DNA from: Chrysopilus asiliformis | Lineage: Eukaryota > Arthropoda > Insecta > Diptera > Rhagionidae | Direction of reading: 5' to 3' | NCBI GenBank assembly: GCA_964034945.1 | Contig: OZ035961.1 | Location: 43,676,184 to 43,740,183 of the forward strand | Length of the DNA: 64,000 nucleotides | Shown here: positions 10,874-23,202 of the stretch, piece after piece | How positions within the stretch are numbered: position 1 is the stretch's first letter | Layout: each line of letters starts with the position of its first letter | Made by a program: the position numbers and the translations under genes | Notes under the pieces: generated by a model | The model's database searches: none | Told to the model about the DNA's origin: nothing | What the model saw: the letters and a program-made list of their open reading frames with translations, nothing else

Positions 10874-13800
10874 TTATTTGAAGCTGATTTTTCTAACGTT
10901 TCCATCTGATGAAGCCGTGTACACAGTTTCGTCTGGTCCCAAGCAAATGCTATTTACACATGATCCAACATCAAATTCTCCCGCCAATTTAGGACTGCTA
11001 TCAATATTTGTCCATTTCTTTAGTTTTCCATCCCAGCCAGCTGTAAACAGCGATTTGTCGTTACCACAGATAGTGGTGATAATCATTTCATGGCAATCCT
11101 AAAAATTTAACAAAGATTCGAGTATAAATGCAAGTTATATAAATGGAAAATATAAATGGAAAATATAAATGGAAAATATAAATGGAAAATATAAATGGAA
11201 GTTATCTCAATTAACCTAAAAGTTTTTATACTTTTATGAGATCCATATGATGATATATTCTATTAAGTATATTCTTTTATAACGCATCGAACCAATCGTC
11301 GAACACAAAAATATATTACAATAGGCCTTACCAATGACCCGTGACTAACTTAGTAACAGCTTTTGGTGTGTGCGAAACGGGCTATTTGCTTGCTAATTCT
11401 AGTAAGTTTTCACACATTTATCACAGCGAATTTAAAACTTTTCAATAAAAACTAGGATTTGAACCGAAATTAGCAAGCAAATAGCCCGTTTCGCATACAC
11501 CAAAAGCTGTTACTAAGTTAGTCACGGGTCATTGGTAAGGCCCAATGTGTTTAGATTATAATTTTAAATAACTGGGATGACTAAAAAAATTTGATTTCCA
11601 ATTGTCCGTCCGTGAAACCATAACTCTCAATTTAATTAAGCTAGAGATTTTTACAGATATATTTCTTTAAAAAAAAGGCTAAGTTTTTGAACGAGCAAAT
11701 CGGACCATTCTTTCCCCCTCCCCAATACAAAAAAAACCGCTTTTTGCGATTTTCTGGAAAAGGTTGAGCCGTATCGAAAAATTTGTGAATGCTAAATGTA
11801 TTTAGAATATGATTTTAAATAACTCTTTCATACATTAAAATTCAATCGAACCACTCCTTCTCCTCTGCCCAATACAAATTGATTTTTTTTCACACAAAAT
11901 TTGTTTGTCTTCATAACAAATATTTGACGATTGACGACTGTCAATTGTAGCTTTTTATACCCGATATGATATATCATATAGAAGTATATTAGATTTAGTA
12001 TACCGATTGTAACGCATCGAACCAAACATTGGACACAAAACTGAACTACACCAGGGAGTTAGGGATGACAAAATATTTTGATTTCCGCATATCCGTCCGT
12101 CTGTCCGCCCGTAAACACCATAGGATTTCGAAAAGACTTTGGAATGGCTGAAATGTGTTTTGAATACGATTTTACATAATCGTTCCATACATCAAAATCC
12201 AATCGGACCACTTTTTCCTCCCTCTCCTATATACAAATGGATTTTTTTAAATATAGGGGAAACTGGGGTATTCTGGACCACGGGGAATTGCGGACCAGCG
12301 TCATTTTCTTTCCCCTAGTAGTGGTTGGTAGCTGCAAATAACTGTAATCAGTTTGCCTCATGTTAAGCTAATTTTCCTAACAGTACTCGACTTGTGTATA
12401 CGCACTATCACCTCGCTTCGATAGCAAATATAAAAGTGATACTTCGAAATTTTTTTTTCACTTTGTGTTTCGCTTAAATTTAACCACATTTTTCGAGAAT
12501 CAACTCAAGTAAATATATTGATAATATTCGCGGAGCCTTAAGCATTCGACACTGACAAGAAATTTTGCATGAAGTTTGCATTGTGTTACTAATAGCTGCC
12601 ATATTGTAAAAAAGAGCATTCGGGGAATTGTGGACCACTTTTGTCGGGGAATTATGGACCACTCAATTCTTGACATTTGACAAGCAAACTTCGTGTATTT
12701 GATGCATATAAGTGTTTTTTCATGCAAAAACACAGCATTAGATTTTCGGCAATCATACTAATATATAAAAATGAGTTGGTGTCTGTCTGTCTGTCTGTTC
12801 CTCTTTCACGCAAAAACGGCTGAACCGATTGACTTGAAACTTGGCATGAGTATCTGTGGTAGTTTTGGTTCCAACATAGGGGTACGGAAAAGTAGCGCGA
12901 GGGGTGGGGGTAGTAAGGGGAGGGGGTAAAGTGATTTCGAAATTTAGTTTTCCCTCTATGTTACTCTTTCGCGGGGAAACTACTGAACCGATTGGCCTGA
13001 AATTTGGCATAGATGTTCGTCGTGGGTCCAGCCCCAACATAGACCCATTAAAAAGTTTTTAAGTTCTTTCCGGTTTTCTTCGTATTCTAAAATTTAGACA
13101 AAAAGCTTAACCCGGCAACGACGGGTATACAAGCTAGTTTCTAAATCGGCCGTTTTGACATCGCCAGAGGATGTAAATGACCTTCATGAGAAGGCTGATA
13201 TGAAGCGAAAGAGATTGGAGAGAAAAGGTGATAAACCATAATCGAAAAAGCAAAAAGATCGTGTCAAATCGAAGACATCACAGAAGAAACAACCATCTTC
13301 AACCTATTGTGAGGTGGAAGAATACATCGATTTCTGCATAATTTGTAAGAAAAATATGCCAAAAAAAATGAACCGCCGAAATACCATCCATTGCAACGTG
13401 TGCGATCGAGCTGTTCACTTGGGATGCTCCGGAATGACTGCAAATTACTGGACTTGCGAACATTGCGTTTCGGACTGATTTTCATTGTAATTTTTCACTT
13501 CATTTCACTTTGTCTGTTATATAATAAATATATGAATCAAAACAAAAAGTTTGTCTATCACATTTTTCCATTTTTAATCGATTTTAAAAGTGGTCCACAA
13601 TACCCCGAGATTTTTCAAAATCGCAAAAACGCCATTTTTGCGCCAACTGATAAAACTTGTATAATTTAATATTTGACCGAACTGCTGTGACCCAAAGAGA
13701 GGTTATTTATCGTACTACAAATTCAAGCTTTGAAATTTTCAGAAAAAGTTATTTTTTTGCGAGTTTTTAGCCAAAATAAAAATGCGGTCCAGAATACCCC

Positions 13801-14601
13801 AGTCTCCCCTACATATTGCCTGTCATCAAATAAAGGATTTCACGATTGGCATCTGGCAATTGTAGCTTTTCTTATGTTTTAATTTAACTTATAGAGTAGG
13901 TATTTCACTCCCGAATCATTGACATCTGTACCGGTCATTTTATTTAGCATTCCTGCTAGCATTTTTAGTACAACATACTATCGACTGACTAGTTGAACGA
14001 AATCTTTATTCGACCAAAAATTATTACACAGGTCGACCCTCATTCCGGTGCACACGACATACGAGCCCTTTCTGGGTAATTTGGAGTCGCTCAATTCTAG
14101 TTTCGTCGTGGTTTGGATGGGTCAGCTCTACCCTTTGAGATATAGTCTACCTCATTTATCATTTACTAGCTTGCATACCCGTCGTTGCCGGGTTAAGTTT
14201 TTTCAATTTTTTTTTTTTATGGTTTATGTTGGAGCTAAACTTTAGGCCAATCAACTCGGTAGTTTCCCCGCGAAAGGGTAACATAGAGGAAGAGCTAAGT
14301 TTCGAGTTCACTTTACCCCCCCTTACTCACCCACCTATCGGGCTACTTTTTAATAGGTCTATGTTGGGGTTGGACCCCCGACGAACATCTATGCCAAATT
14401 TCAGGCCAATCGGTTCAGTAGTTTCCCCGCGAAAGAGTAACATAGCGCAAAAACTAAGTTTCGAAATCACTTTACCCCCTCTCCTTACTCCCCCACCCCT
14501 CCCGCTACTTTTCCGTAACCCTATGTTGGAACCAGAACTACCACAGACACTCATGCCAAATTTCAAGTCATTCGGTTCAGCCGTTTTTGCGTGAAAGAGG
14601 A

Positions 14602-14656
<55 letters not shown>

Positions 14657-17600
14657 CCAACTCATTTTTATATATTAGTATGATTAGTATGATGAGTATT
14701 TGAGTATATGATTATTTTTCAATGTTATATCCCAAACATAATATGCATACAATTAATATCCAATGTTAATTACCTGTTGACAACTTTCTAAAATTACACC
14801 AGGTATTAATTATGACAATTTCTTTTTAAATTTCAATACTAAAAAACACTCATTTCTCGGTTTACGTTCATGTAATCCATACGGTATAGATATGTAGATA
14901 CTATACAATCTATGAAAACAAATATTTCTTTGAACTATTTTAATTAAATATGAATCGCGAAAAATTTGAAAATTGTGTAAGATTTTTTTTTCAAATGTTA
15001 TAATTAGTAGGGTGTGAGAGGCAGTGGGAGTTGCACGAAAAAATTTTTAGTGACTTTTCTTTATTTTCAGAGCGTGAATTATTGATTGTGTCTTTTATTT
15101 TCGTGTCATTCCATCACAGTGTCGTTCACTGGACGAATGTTGTCGTTATTTTAAAATGTTGAGAATTTTCTTTTGATTGCAATCCATTATTTTGCGGTTG
15201 GTCTGGTTTCAAAATTATTTTTGGCAACCTACAATTAACATTTGTAATAAATTCTAAGCAAAATCTCTCTTTTTTCGAAAATTATGTTTCTACTTTACTT
15301 TACTCTTTAATAAATTTTTTAGTTGAAATATTGTTGTTTTCCACACTTTTTTGTGTCAAAAATTTTGTGAGATATCTTTCTGGTCTCAATTATCATAAAT
15401 TCTTCGTACATTTTAACAAATTTTCAAAAAAATGATATGGAATTTGCATAAAACTTATTTGACCTCTAAATGATTTTTCGTAATTTGAGGTGTATCTTTT
15501 TAGACTTCCTTAATTTTAGCAGTCGATATTTCTTCTTCAAATACACTGCAACCGAATTAGAATTTTGATCTACTTTTTTATGCATGTATAAAAAAAATTT
15601 AAATTTTTGCTATATTTTAGATAAACCGAAACATATTTTTTTTCGGAAAATTGTTTATTTAAAAATACCTACACAATTTCTTATAGTATGCTTTATAGCG
15701 GCGTATATGAAAACGGTGAAAATAAATAAAAGCATCTATTGTAATGGGATTTTATGAATCCAGAGAAATGCAGAAGGTCGTGAGGATGAACAAAAGAAAA
15801 GTAAATATTTAAAAAAAAGGAACGCCTCTGTTTTATCAGAATACATTTTATTGAGGCTTTTTGTTTGTGGATTTTCACCGCTCGACTATAATTGAATCTA
15901 CTAAACCTCTGTCCCAATTTTTTTGCCACATGACTGTTAAGAAACCGTAAGGTTATACATAAATCGAAGTAATGTTCATAAACCGAGAGATTTTTTTTTT
16001 CAGAACCTAGCCGTTGCTGGGCACTGTCCAAACTCTTAACTTTGGTCTTCTATAAAGGTTTTTTTAGAAATTATAAAATTCGAAATTCAAAATTACAATT
16101 TTTAAAATCAAAACATGTTTTACGCGTTAAAATCGGGATAGAAATGTGCCGCAGGCAAATTTTGTTGCCCGATGGACATTATTTTTAAAAAGATGCGCGT
16201 AGGCGTCAATTTGTGCATATCAAGTAAAATTTTGTTCTGTGCGGTTTCAGTTAGCAAGGTTTCGCAGTTGCACAATTAGGTTTTTGAGCCTGTTCAGATT
16301 GGTTAAATAGTCCGCCGACAGAAACTGGCAACATTAGGGCAACATTACTCAGTACCACTTCCTCGCCTTGCCCTAATGTTTCCAGTTTCTGTCAAAATTA
16401 GGCGGACTATTTTAACCAATCTGAACAGGCTCTTTAATACCAAATTTCGATCTACAGAGGAAAAATTCCGCGACTGCGCGGTTTTTGTCGCAATTTTGTT
16501 AATATATGCGATCTCTTTGTGCGCTCTAATTTTTGGAATGTGAAAACCGCGCCAACGATAGTCTTTTGTACTTTAGAATAGCAAATGACTATAATTTGGT
16601 TTAATTTTTTCTGCAATATATCTAGTTGTATTTGTATTTGTGCCAATTCTGGACCTCTTAAATTCCGGACAGGAATGAAAAATAGAGTTTTGAGACCTGG
16701 CGGAATGGAAACGTACAGGTTTGAAACCTGACGAATTTTTATGAATTCTTCACTCCATAAACCTTTACAGAAATATTAATAAATAAATACAGATTGGCCG
16801 TTAATTGGGTTGGCACTTAGGACAGTCCTTTATTTCACTCCCCCATTCATCAGATTTTTTCTCTTTCACGAAATGGCTATTTTGTCCTTTCATTAACATT
16901 TCTTTGTCCTTTTATTATTAAAATGGCGATTTTATTTACTTTAAAGTTTTGGAAAGTTAGGTCAAGTGCTTTGCATTTTTAAAAGCTTTCTTTTAGCTTT
17001 CTTTCGTATCTGTCTGTTTGCCTGTTTGTCTGGGTCAAATCCTGCAATCTAATTTCGACCCACATCCACTCATCCGATTGACTTGAAACTTTGCATACAT
17101 ACGTGGTCCGATGATAATATAATATTTTTACTACATCATCCTTGTTAGAATAAGGAAAGGTCCTGTAAGGATAATTTGATTATCATTTTCGTAAAATTTT
17201 CCAGGAAAATCTCATCTTGGGGTTTTTGAGGTCGCTGATTCGGATTATGGAATTAAAAAGTCTGTAAGGATAACGGAAGGCTCTGAAAGGATAACGTGAT
17301 TATCCCTTTTCACAAATTTTCAGAAAAAATCTTTGAAGAATATCTTAAAGACTAAGATATATTCGAAGACTAAAAACTATATATATTAGGGTGGATCGCT
17401 TTTCTTTTTTCTCGGATTTCGGAAACGGGGGGGGGGGTGGAAAAGTTGTGAATTGATATAAAAACAAATTGTGGAAAGTTTCAGCTCGATCGGAGGTTAT
17501 CTTCAGTTTCCGCTTTTCGTTTGAAAATTTGGCATAACAGTGTGTATGCGCTAGGTGAATTTCTATGTATTTTACAAATTTTCGCTTATCACTTTTGCTG

Positions 17601-17889
17601 TGTCGCCGCGTGGAGGCATTTGTAATTCGAAATCCTTTTTGGTTTTTTTTTATTATTTGTTAATTAATTCAAGCTTTTTTGGAAATCCTCCTTGGTTTTG
17701 GTGAAAGTTGAAATTTTTAGTTTAATGGCAGATTTTCAAAATTTCAAATGAAAAGCGGAAACTGAAAATGACCTCCGATCGAGCTGAAATTTTCCAAATT
17801 TCATTTTTACATATAATTCACATCTTTTCCATACCCCCCGCTGTTCACATTGTCACATTTATTTTTTTTTGTTCGAGCCGCGATCCACC

Positions 17890-17925
<36 letters not shown>

Positions 17926-19503
17926 AGTGTGGCGAAAGACAGACGTCATTCTGGGTTTAAAGTAATACTATCCAAACACCAAACGATTAAAAAAGAGCAA
18001 AAAAATTTTTTTTTTTAAATTAAAAAAAGCTTTTATTTAGAAAAAATGCACCCAAAAGAAAAACATAATTTTTTTGGATGCTGTCTATCAGAAATAAAAG
18101 CGAGATAAAGCATAAAAAATAAAATTAAATTAATATTTATCTCGCTTCGATTTTTGACACACAACACCCAAAAAATTATTTTTTGCTTTTTAGTGCATTT
18201 CTTCCTTTTTAAGTGCAAAGCTACAAAAAAAGTTTAATTTTTTTTATACCAGGTAATTTTTATATTTAGAGTGTAATGTGAACCGTTGAAACCATCATAT
18301 AATAAAAAAAAAACACTTTTTGGGTTAAAGAAAATTTTTTGGAGGGAGGGTTGGTGATCCCCCATCAAACATAAAACTTTTCTTGAATCACCACTCAACG
18401 TCATTGAAACTTTTGACCTCTTCAAGGACACATTCAAATTCATATCCACTAATTACTGAAGAGTTCCTATTTCTTACAGTTTTTGAACAATTTAATCACT
18501 ATATTTTTTTAACCTAGGTATATATACGAACATGGAGTTAGACCTAGCACGACCTCAGTTATTGCAACTTTTTTTTGATTTTTTTAATTGATCATCATAA
18601 CTCAAAAATTGCCGATTTATTTATTTTTTTCTTTTTTAAATCATTTTTCGGACAATGTTTTTATTATGATTTGCCATTTTTCTCACTATTAAAAATTTTT
18701 CACTGAAACACACATTTAGTTGCAACCACCAAAGTAGTGCTATGAAAACTCAAATTTAAATCACCTCCTTGGTCCATTTTACTGCATAATTTTCTTTAGC
18801 TTTATTGGAGGCCAATACCAAGCCCTTTCCATCTCGAGTGGCAAAAGCCAAGTACGATTTACGGTCACCAGCAACTGGTCCACAAAGGGCCAAAGGTGCA
18901 CGTCCAGGAATCGCTATTTTTGTGGTATATTTCTCAGAGTCGGCGGCAGTAAGTTCAGATACGACAGCATCATTTTCACGAATTGAGTAGAATCGGTTTC
19001 CTTCGATGGCCAAGGACTTCACTTCCTCACATAAATTATACTTCATCTGGACTTTTTCGTTCTGGAACTTGACGACAACGCCCTTATCATCACCTGAATA
19101 AAGAGCATCTCCATACCATTGAAGACATTCAATATCATCTTCGCCACGGAGGATATCTCTTGGCCTTTGTATCTCCTCATCCAAAGGTTTTTCAAGCAAT
19201 TTAATCGATCCGTCATATGCACTGGAGTACAATTTTCCAGTTGGTGCAACCGCCAAAGCATAAACGTACGATGAATGATATTTATATGTCCTCTGATGGT
19301 TTAAATCCTTGTCCCAAATCTGGAAAATAATTTAGAGTTTTCAATTTTTTCCTCCAGCCTTATTGAGGAAGATGCAATTAAAATACTTTAATTCGTCCAT
19401 CGTAACCGCCACTGTAAACGTTATCCAGAGCATATGTAACATAAGTTACATCACCCTCGTGCTTATCACCAGCCGATGAAATTTTAACCACTTTCCCCGA
19501 CAT
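10874..19503 (-). CDS. WD40-repeat protein (298 aa, three coding exons)
   Basis: CDS is complement of 10874-11098, 18765-19319 and 19387-19503, giving 897 nt. Both introns are phase 0 with GT-AG ends (donors AAA|GTATTT and GAG|GTGATT; acceptors ttccAG|ATTTGG and tttAG|GATTGC). It starts MSGKVVKISSAGDKHEGDV. Repeated blades are visible: YSGGYDGRIKIWD, YSSAYDGSIKLL, FTAGWDGKLKKW and YTASSDGNVRKI, each the strand c-d part of a WD blade. The length suits a single seven-bladed propeller with no additional domain. WD40 propellers are protein-interaction scaffolds; I do not recognise the ortholog, so no function is claimed. The last intron is 7,666 bp and filled with transposons, against 67 bp for the first. 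The stop TAA is at 10874-10876. Confidence 0.85.
11139..11205. repeat. Minisatellite, about 15-bp unit (aaatggaaaatat)
   Basis: About four to five tandem copies of 'atataaatggaaa' lie just inside the WD40 gene's last intron, about 40 bp from the acceptor. Confidence 0.8.
11324..11542. mobile_element. Hairpin MITE, 219 bp
   Basis: Arms of about 75 bp (from ggccttaccaatgacccgtg) are almost perfectly complementary around a short AT-rich loop. No clear target duplication. It lies in the WD40 intron. Confidence 0.75.
11560..12255 (-). repeat. Two adjoining diverged copies of the (ACGG)n SINE-like family
   Basis: Copy one spans about 11560-11957 and copy two about 11958-12255, resuming at 13810-13885 after interruption by the pogo-like element. 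Shared blocks include 'tgtccgtccgt', 'gctagagattt' and the terminal 'ctggcaattgtagctttt'. Confidence 0.6.
12753..13137 (+). mobile_element. Non-autonomous Helitron, copy 1
   Basis: Begins TCATACTAATATATAAAAAT and ends CTAG, inserted between host A and T with no target duplication. A GC-rich hairpin (ACCCG-GCAACGA-CGGGT) lies about 10 nt before the CTAG end. These are the Helitron hallmarks. A short (TCTG)n run follows the 5' end. It splits the remnant of the pogo-type element. No Rep/helicase is encoded. Confidence 0.85.
13140..13478 (+). pseudogene. C-terminal remnant of a pogo-like transposase with PHD-type zinc finger
   Basis: The plus frame reads a basic linker (KRKRLERKGDKP), then an in-frame stop TAA at 13239-13241, then KKQKDRVKSKTSQKKQ and a cysteine-rich end. 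The Cys pairs CIIC, HCNVCDRAVHLGC and CEHC give a C4HC3-like PHD arrangement ending at TGA 13476-13478. pogo/CENP-B-type DDE transposases in insects commonly carry such a C-terminal PHD-like finger; the DDE core is absent here. The upstream end is cut by the Helitron insertion. Confidence 0.7.
14166..14683 (-). mobile_element. Non-autonomous Helitron, copy 2 (microsatellite expanded)
   Basis: Reverse orientation: the 5' TC lies at 14682-14683, and the 3' CTAG at 14166-14169 is preceded by the same ACCCG/CGGGT hairpin. The host site is A/T. The (CAGA)n run at 14604-14655 is much longer than in copies 1 and 3. The internal block around 'gcaaaaactaag' is shared with the 46208 copy. Confidence 0.85.
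14684..16285. other. AT-rich intron DNA, no gene seen
   Basis: Part of the WD40 gene's last intron. The minus frame at 15693-16031 has no recognisable domain and ordinary AT-rich composition. Confidence 0.5.
16286..16432. mobile_element. Hairpin MITE, 147 bp
   Basis: Ends gagcctgttcagattggtta and its complement; the inverted pairing continues inward (gacagaaactgg / ccagtttctgtc). ttt flanks both sides, a possible 3-bp duplication. Confidence 0.72.
17000..17388 (+). repeat. Interspersed repeat with 'aaggataacg' units, relative of 21568-22370
   Basis: Begins with a (tgtctgttt) run, then 'gacccacatccactcatccg', then units of 'tgtaaggataa...gattatc'. The same modules occur in reverse order and complement at 21568-22370. 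Confidence 0.65.
17389..17890. mobile_element. Long-TIR element with TA duplication
   Basis: Ends gggtggatcgc and the complement, with inner inverted homology (gctcgatcggaggt / acctccgatcgagc; ttccgcttttc / gaaaagcggaa) giving arms of roughly 150 bp. TA at 17387-17388 and 17891-17892. A G tract occurs at about 17430-17441. Followed by a (TA)n run to about 17932. Confidence 0.72.
17986..18215. repeat. AT-rich foldback repeat, related to 21400-21520
   Basis: Inverted modules 'aaaaagcttttattta', 'aaaatgcac' and 'agaaataaaagcgagat' recur on both arms here and near 21400-21520 in partial form. Non-coding. 18216-18764 has nothing recognisable. Confidence 0.5.
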
Positions 19504-20246
19504 TTTTCCAAATTTTTACTTCAATAATTCCGCTCTTTTTCACAAAAGATACGCGAATAAAACTTTCTGAACACAAGCCGCTGAGATTTTGATACAATCT
19601 TCATAAAATCATAACATCAACTAAAAGTTCGTTTGCGCGCTCGACAGCATTAAATTTAGAAAACTGTTATTTTATTTTGTTTCGATCCCTATTTTTAGAT
19701 TCATTGATGTCAGCGGGTATGCATTATTGTTGTATTATTGAAATCTTACTCTGCGTTCTTAAGTTCAGTATAAGATTTTATTTTTGGAATCAATATTTTC
19801 ATGGAACCATTTTAATCGAGCGTTTTTTTTTTATTTTTGTCTAAAATAAATCAATGAAAATTATTGTTATTACTGAAAATTGTATTTTATTTTTCTTCTC
19901 AAAATACACATTTTGAGTGCATTTTTTTGTATATGTTGAATATTTTTAGTTCCAAATTTTTTTTTTCATGAACTCAATATTTTCCTTTCATTATTGTTTT
20001 GTTGATTTCGCAAATTTAAAAATCATTAAAATCTATAGGTGAGTCCAAGATCGTTTAAATATGTTGCGCATTTTAAACGTAAACTGCAACAAAAAATAAT
20101 ACGCCATCAAACTTTTGTCATGAATATTAGAAATATTTTCGTATTATTTTCTTTATTTATTTGACTTTTTTTTAATGTATAGAGAATCCAATACCGAACA
20201 ACTAGACGAATTTGGATTACTTTACTTTCACATACTATTTTTTTAT
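19504..20246. promoter_or_regulatory. Upstream region of the WD40 gene
   Basis: AT-rich DNA directly 5' of the WD40 start codon, with no other gene. It must include the 5' UTR and promoter if transcription begins here. I see no convincing core-promoter motif. Confidence 0.3.
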
Positions 20247-20530
20247 ACCCGTATGGTGAAACCAAAGGGTATATTAGATTTGCCTTATCGTTTGTAACGC
20301 CAAGATCCCGTCATCACACACAAAAATTAATTACACCAGTGTGTTTAGAATGATAAAAAAAAGTTGAATTTAGCATGTCCGTCCGTCCGTCCGTCCGTCC
20401 GTCCGTCCGTCTGTCCGTCCGTCCGTCCGTCCGTCCGTCTGTGGCGCAGATTACGGGCGCACGGATTGAGCTAGGGACTTGAAATTTTGGCTTTAAAATA
20501 ATGTCTGTACAGTTACGACAGTACATAATA
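20247..20530 (-). repeat. SINE-like family copy with expanded (GTCC)n
   Basis: Reads (on this strand's complement) from 'tatacccgtatggtgaaacc' through a 60-bp GTCC/GTCT run (about 20379-20440) to 'gagctagggacttgaaattt', then is replaced by the unrelated repeat 20531-20848. The 5' half of the family is missing. Confidence 0.75.
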
Positions 20531-20848
20531 CCACAAATTTTGCTGGAAAATGTCTTACTTATTGTATTCAAGCCATTTCCATGCTCGACAAGAAAAGTTC
20601 GAATTACAGAGACTAATATATCGACCACAATTCGAATTACAAGATACCCAATATAAAAAAATGGTTGTTCGAATAAGCGTGGTATTCGAATTACCGAGTC
20701 TCTACTGTATTTCGATTTTAACAAAATCACAGTTTGCTAACCATTTTTTGCATACCAAATTTCGCATTCTTTCAACAAACCATCCAGATTTTCATTTTGT
20801 ACATCTGTTAAATCTCTTTCATCCCTTCCTTTGGTTCGCCTCTTGTTT

Positions 20849-21376
20849 TTATACCCGTATGGTGAAACCAAAGGGTATATTAACTTTGCCTTACCGTTTG
20901 TAACGCCAAGATCCCGTCATCGCACAAAAAAATTAATTACACCAGTGTGTTTAGAATGATAAAAAAAAGTTTAATTTAGCATGTCCGTCCATCCGTCTGT
21001 GGCGTGGATTGCGGGCGCACGGATTGAGCTAGAGACTTGAAATTTGACACAGATCCGTTTTTCGTAAAATGCGAGGCTAAGTTCGTTAATGAGCAAAAAT
21101 GGACCATACCCCCCATACGAACGAAAACGATTTTTACGAATATCTCAAAAACGGTGCATCTTATCAAAAAAATCCTAAAACAAAAGTTATTTAAGATATG
21201 ATTCTACATAAAACTCCCATACATCAAAATCCGATTGGAATAAATTTTAAAAAATCTTATTGGAAAGTTTGACTTCAAAGTGGAATTTTGGTACAACTGT
21301 TCGAATTTTGATACGAATATCACCATATGGGTTTTCAATATTTGCCAGATAGGCAATTATAGCTTTTGTTATGTTT
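20849..21376 (-). repeat. Full-length copy of the SINE-like family
   Basis: Runs from the 'tttttatacccgtatggtg' 3' end to the 'ataattgcc...cataacaaaagc' 5' end in reverse orientation. It carries every block present in 26009-26548, with a shorter GTCC run. No long target duplication is visible here. Confidence 0.78.
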
Positions 21377-21567
21377 TAATTTAGCACTGATTTATTTTAT
21401 TTTTTATGCTCTAATCTCGCTTTTATTTCTAATTCATAGTGCCCAAAAAATTATGTTTTCCTTTTTAGTGCATTTTTTTAAATAAAAGCTTTTTAAAAAA
21501 AAATCATTTTTCTTATTTTATCCTTTTTAGTCATTTCGTATTTGATTTAGTATGACTAAAAATCCAA

Positions 21568-22205
21568 AAAGAAAGGATAATCGCATTATCCTAACAGGAC
21601 CTTCCGTTCCCCTTACAGAGTTCTTAATGTCAGAATCGGGTTCGCAGATCCCCAAAACCCCCAGATGAGATTTTTTCCGAAAAATTTGAGGAAAAGGATA
21701 ATGACGTTATTCTTAAAGGACCTTGCATTATCCCTACGGATTTTTTAATGCAAGAATCGGATTGAAGAACCTCAAAAATAACCAGATGAAATTTTTTCTC
21801 GAAAATTTGAGGGAAAGATAATCACATTATCATTATAGAACCTTCCGTTATCCTTACAGATTTATTAATGTGAGAATCGGATTTAGCGACCCAAAGACCC
21901 CCCGAAAAATTCGAGGAAAAGGATAATCATTTTATACTTTTAAGACCTTCCGTTATCCTTACGGACTTTATAATTCCAGAATCAAAGTCAGCGACCCCAA
22001 AAACCACCATAAAAGATTTTTCCCGGACAATATTAGAAAAATGATAATCACGTTACCCTTTCAGAACATTTCGTTATCCTTACGGACTTTTTAATGCTAG
22101 AATCGGATTCAGTGACCCAAAAAACCATCAGAATAGATTTTTTTTTCGGAAAATTTGAGGAAAATGCAAATCACGTTATCCTTTCAGGATCTTCTCTTAT
22201 CCTTA
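21568..22205. repeat. Degenerate tandem repeat, about 118-bp unit, 5-6 copies
   Basis: Each unit has 'ggataatcNcattatcct', 'accttccgttatccttac', 'ttttaatgNNagaatcggatt' and 'gaNNccaaaaac'. Unit starts are near 21570, 21693, 21811, 21925, 22036 and 22155. The array continues into the 'gacccacgtgtgtgagcg' and 'agacaaacagacacg' modules (to about 22340) shared with 17000-17388. Confidence 0.75.
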
Positions 22206-22511
22206 CAAACACGAAATAGAGAAAATATTGTGTTGTCATTAGACCCACGTGTGTGAGCGAAATTCCAAGTCAATCGTATGAGTGGAAGTGAGTCTAAATT
22301 GAATTGCAAGATTTGAATCTGACAGACAAACAGACACGAAGGCAATCTGAATAAAAGCTTTAAAAAAACAAAAAAAATATGTTTCCATTGCAGTCCGATT
22401 ATCAAAACTTTACAGAAATGATTTTGAGGAATGAAAGTTTATTTGTGATTTTTTTTCAAAAAAATTCAAATATGTTCTTTAGAAATATTCAAGGTCAAAT
22501 GTTATATGCAG

Positions 22512-22640
22512 GGATGGGAAACGTTATCGTAACGCAACGAAATAACGAAATAACAAAATGATTTTCTGGCTATTTCTTCATAGTTATAGAAATTCAATCC
22601 CGTTACAATAACGAAAAACGTAACGAAAAACGAAAAAAAA
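22512..22640. repeat. AACG-rich element end, related to 45117 and 47280
   Basis: 'gggatgggaaacgttatcg' followed by cgttac/gtaacg inverted motifs matches the ends of the composite element at 45117-47363. Confidence 0.6.
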
Positions 22641-22805
22641 TATTACGTTTTTTCGTTATTTATTAACTTTTCCTGCTTTTGTTCAGTATTATATTTTTGT
22701 GAAATTTCCCACAAAAGTTCATCAAGTATAACCCCACAGACCTGCCACCTGCATAAAATATAATTAAAAATATTGGAGTAATATTTTAAATCGTATTTTG
22801 ATTCT

Positions 22806-22885
22806 AATGTAGGGGCCACATCTATCAGTTTTCCACCAGTTTTTGGGAAATTGATGGGAAACTGATTGGTGTGAACGTTCGCGTC
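22806..22885. repeat. Solo fragment of the 29761-30090 MITE
   Basis: 'taggggccacatctatcag' and 'gtgtgaacgttcgcgtcagt' match the two halves of the element at 29761-30090 with the middle deleted. Confidence 0.65.
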
Positions 22886-23202
22886 AGTCATATCGCATTA
22901 GAATAGAACCAAATATTATTTTTTGAACTTAATGCAATAATAATGCATACATACACTCTCTCTTTATTATCCACCGGTATTTTTTAAACTCTACAATCAA
23001 AATGAATGGAAAATTTTCACAAAAGTACAGTGGAGTCGCGGTAATATGAGCACACATCAGAGATGGCTTATTTACATTTGTGAATTTGTTCACGTTCAAG
23101 AGGTGAAATTTTTAAAGAAAATTTTAATAAAAAACATGCTTACATTACTATAAAAAAAAATTTTGTATTCAATAGAAAAAGTGACAAGAGGATGCATTAC
23201 AA

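Larger units (their letters stand above)
12256..13809. mobile_element. pogo/Tc1-mariner-type element with TA duplication
   Basis: TIRs GGGGAAACTGGGGTATTCTG and the matching complement at the right end (about 26 bp, few mismatches) bound 1,554 bp. TA lies at 12254-12255 and 13810-13811. The interior retains only a C-terminal transposase remnant (13140-13478) and carries a nested Helitron (12753-13137). It is therefore a deletion derivative unable to move on its own. It inserted into an older SINE-like copy. Confidence 0.8.
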
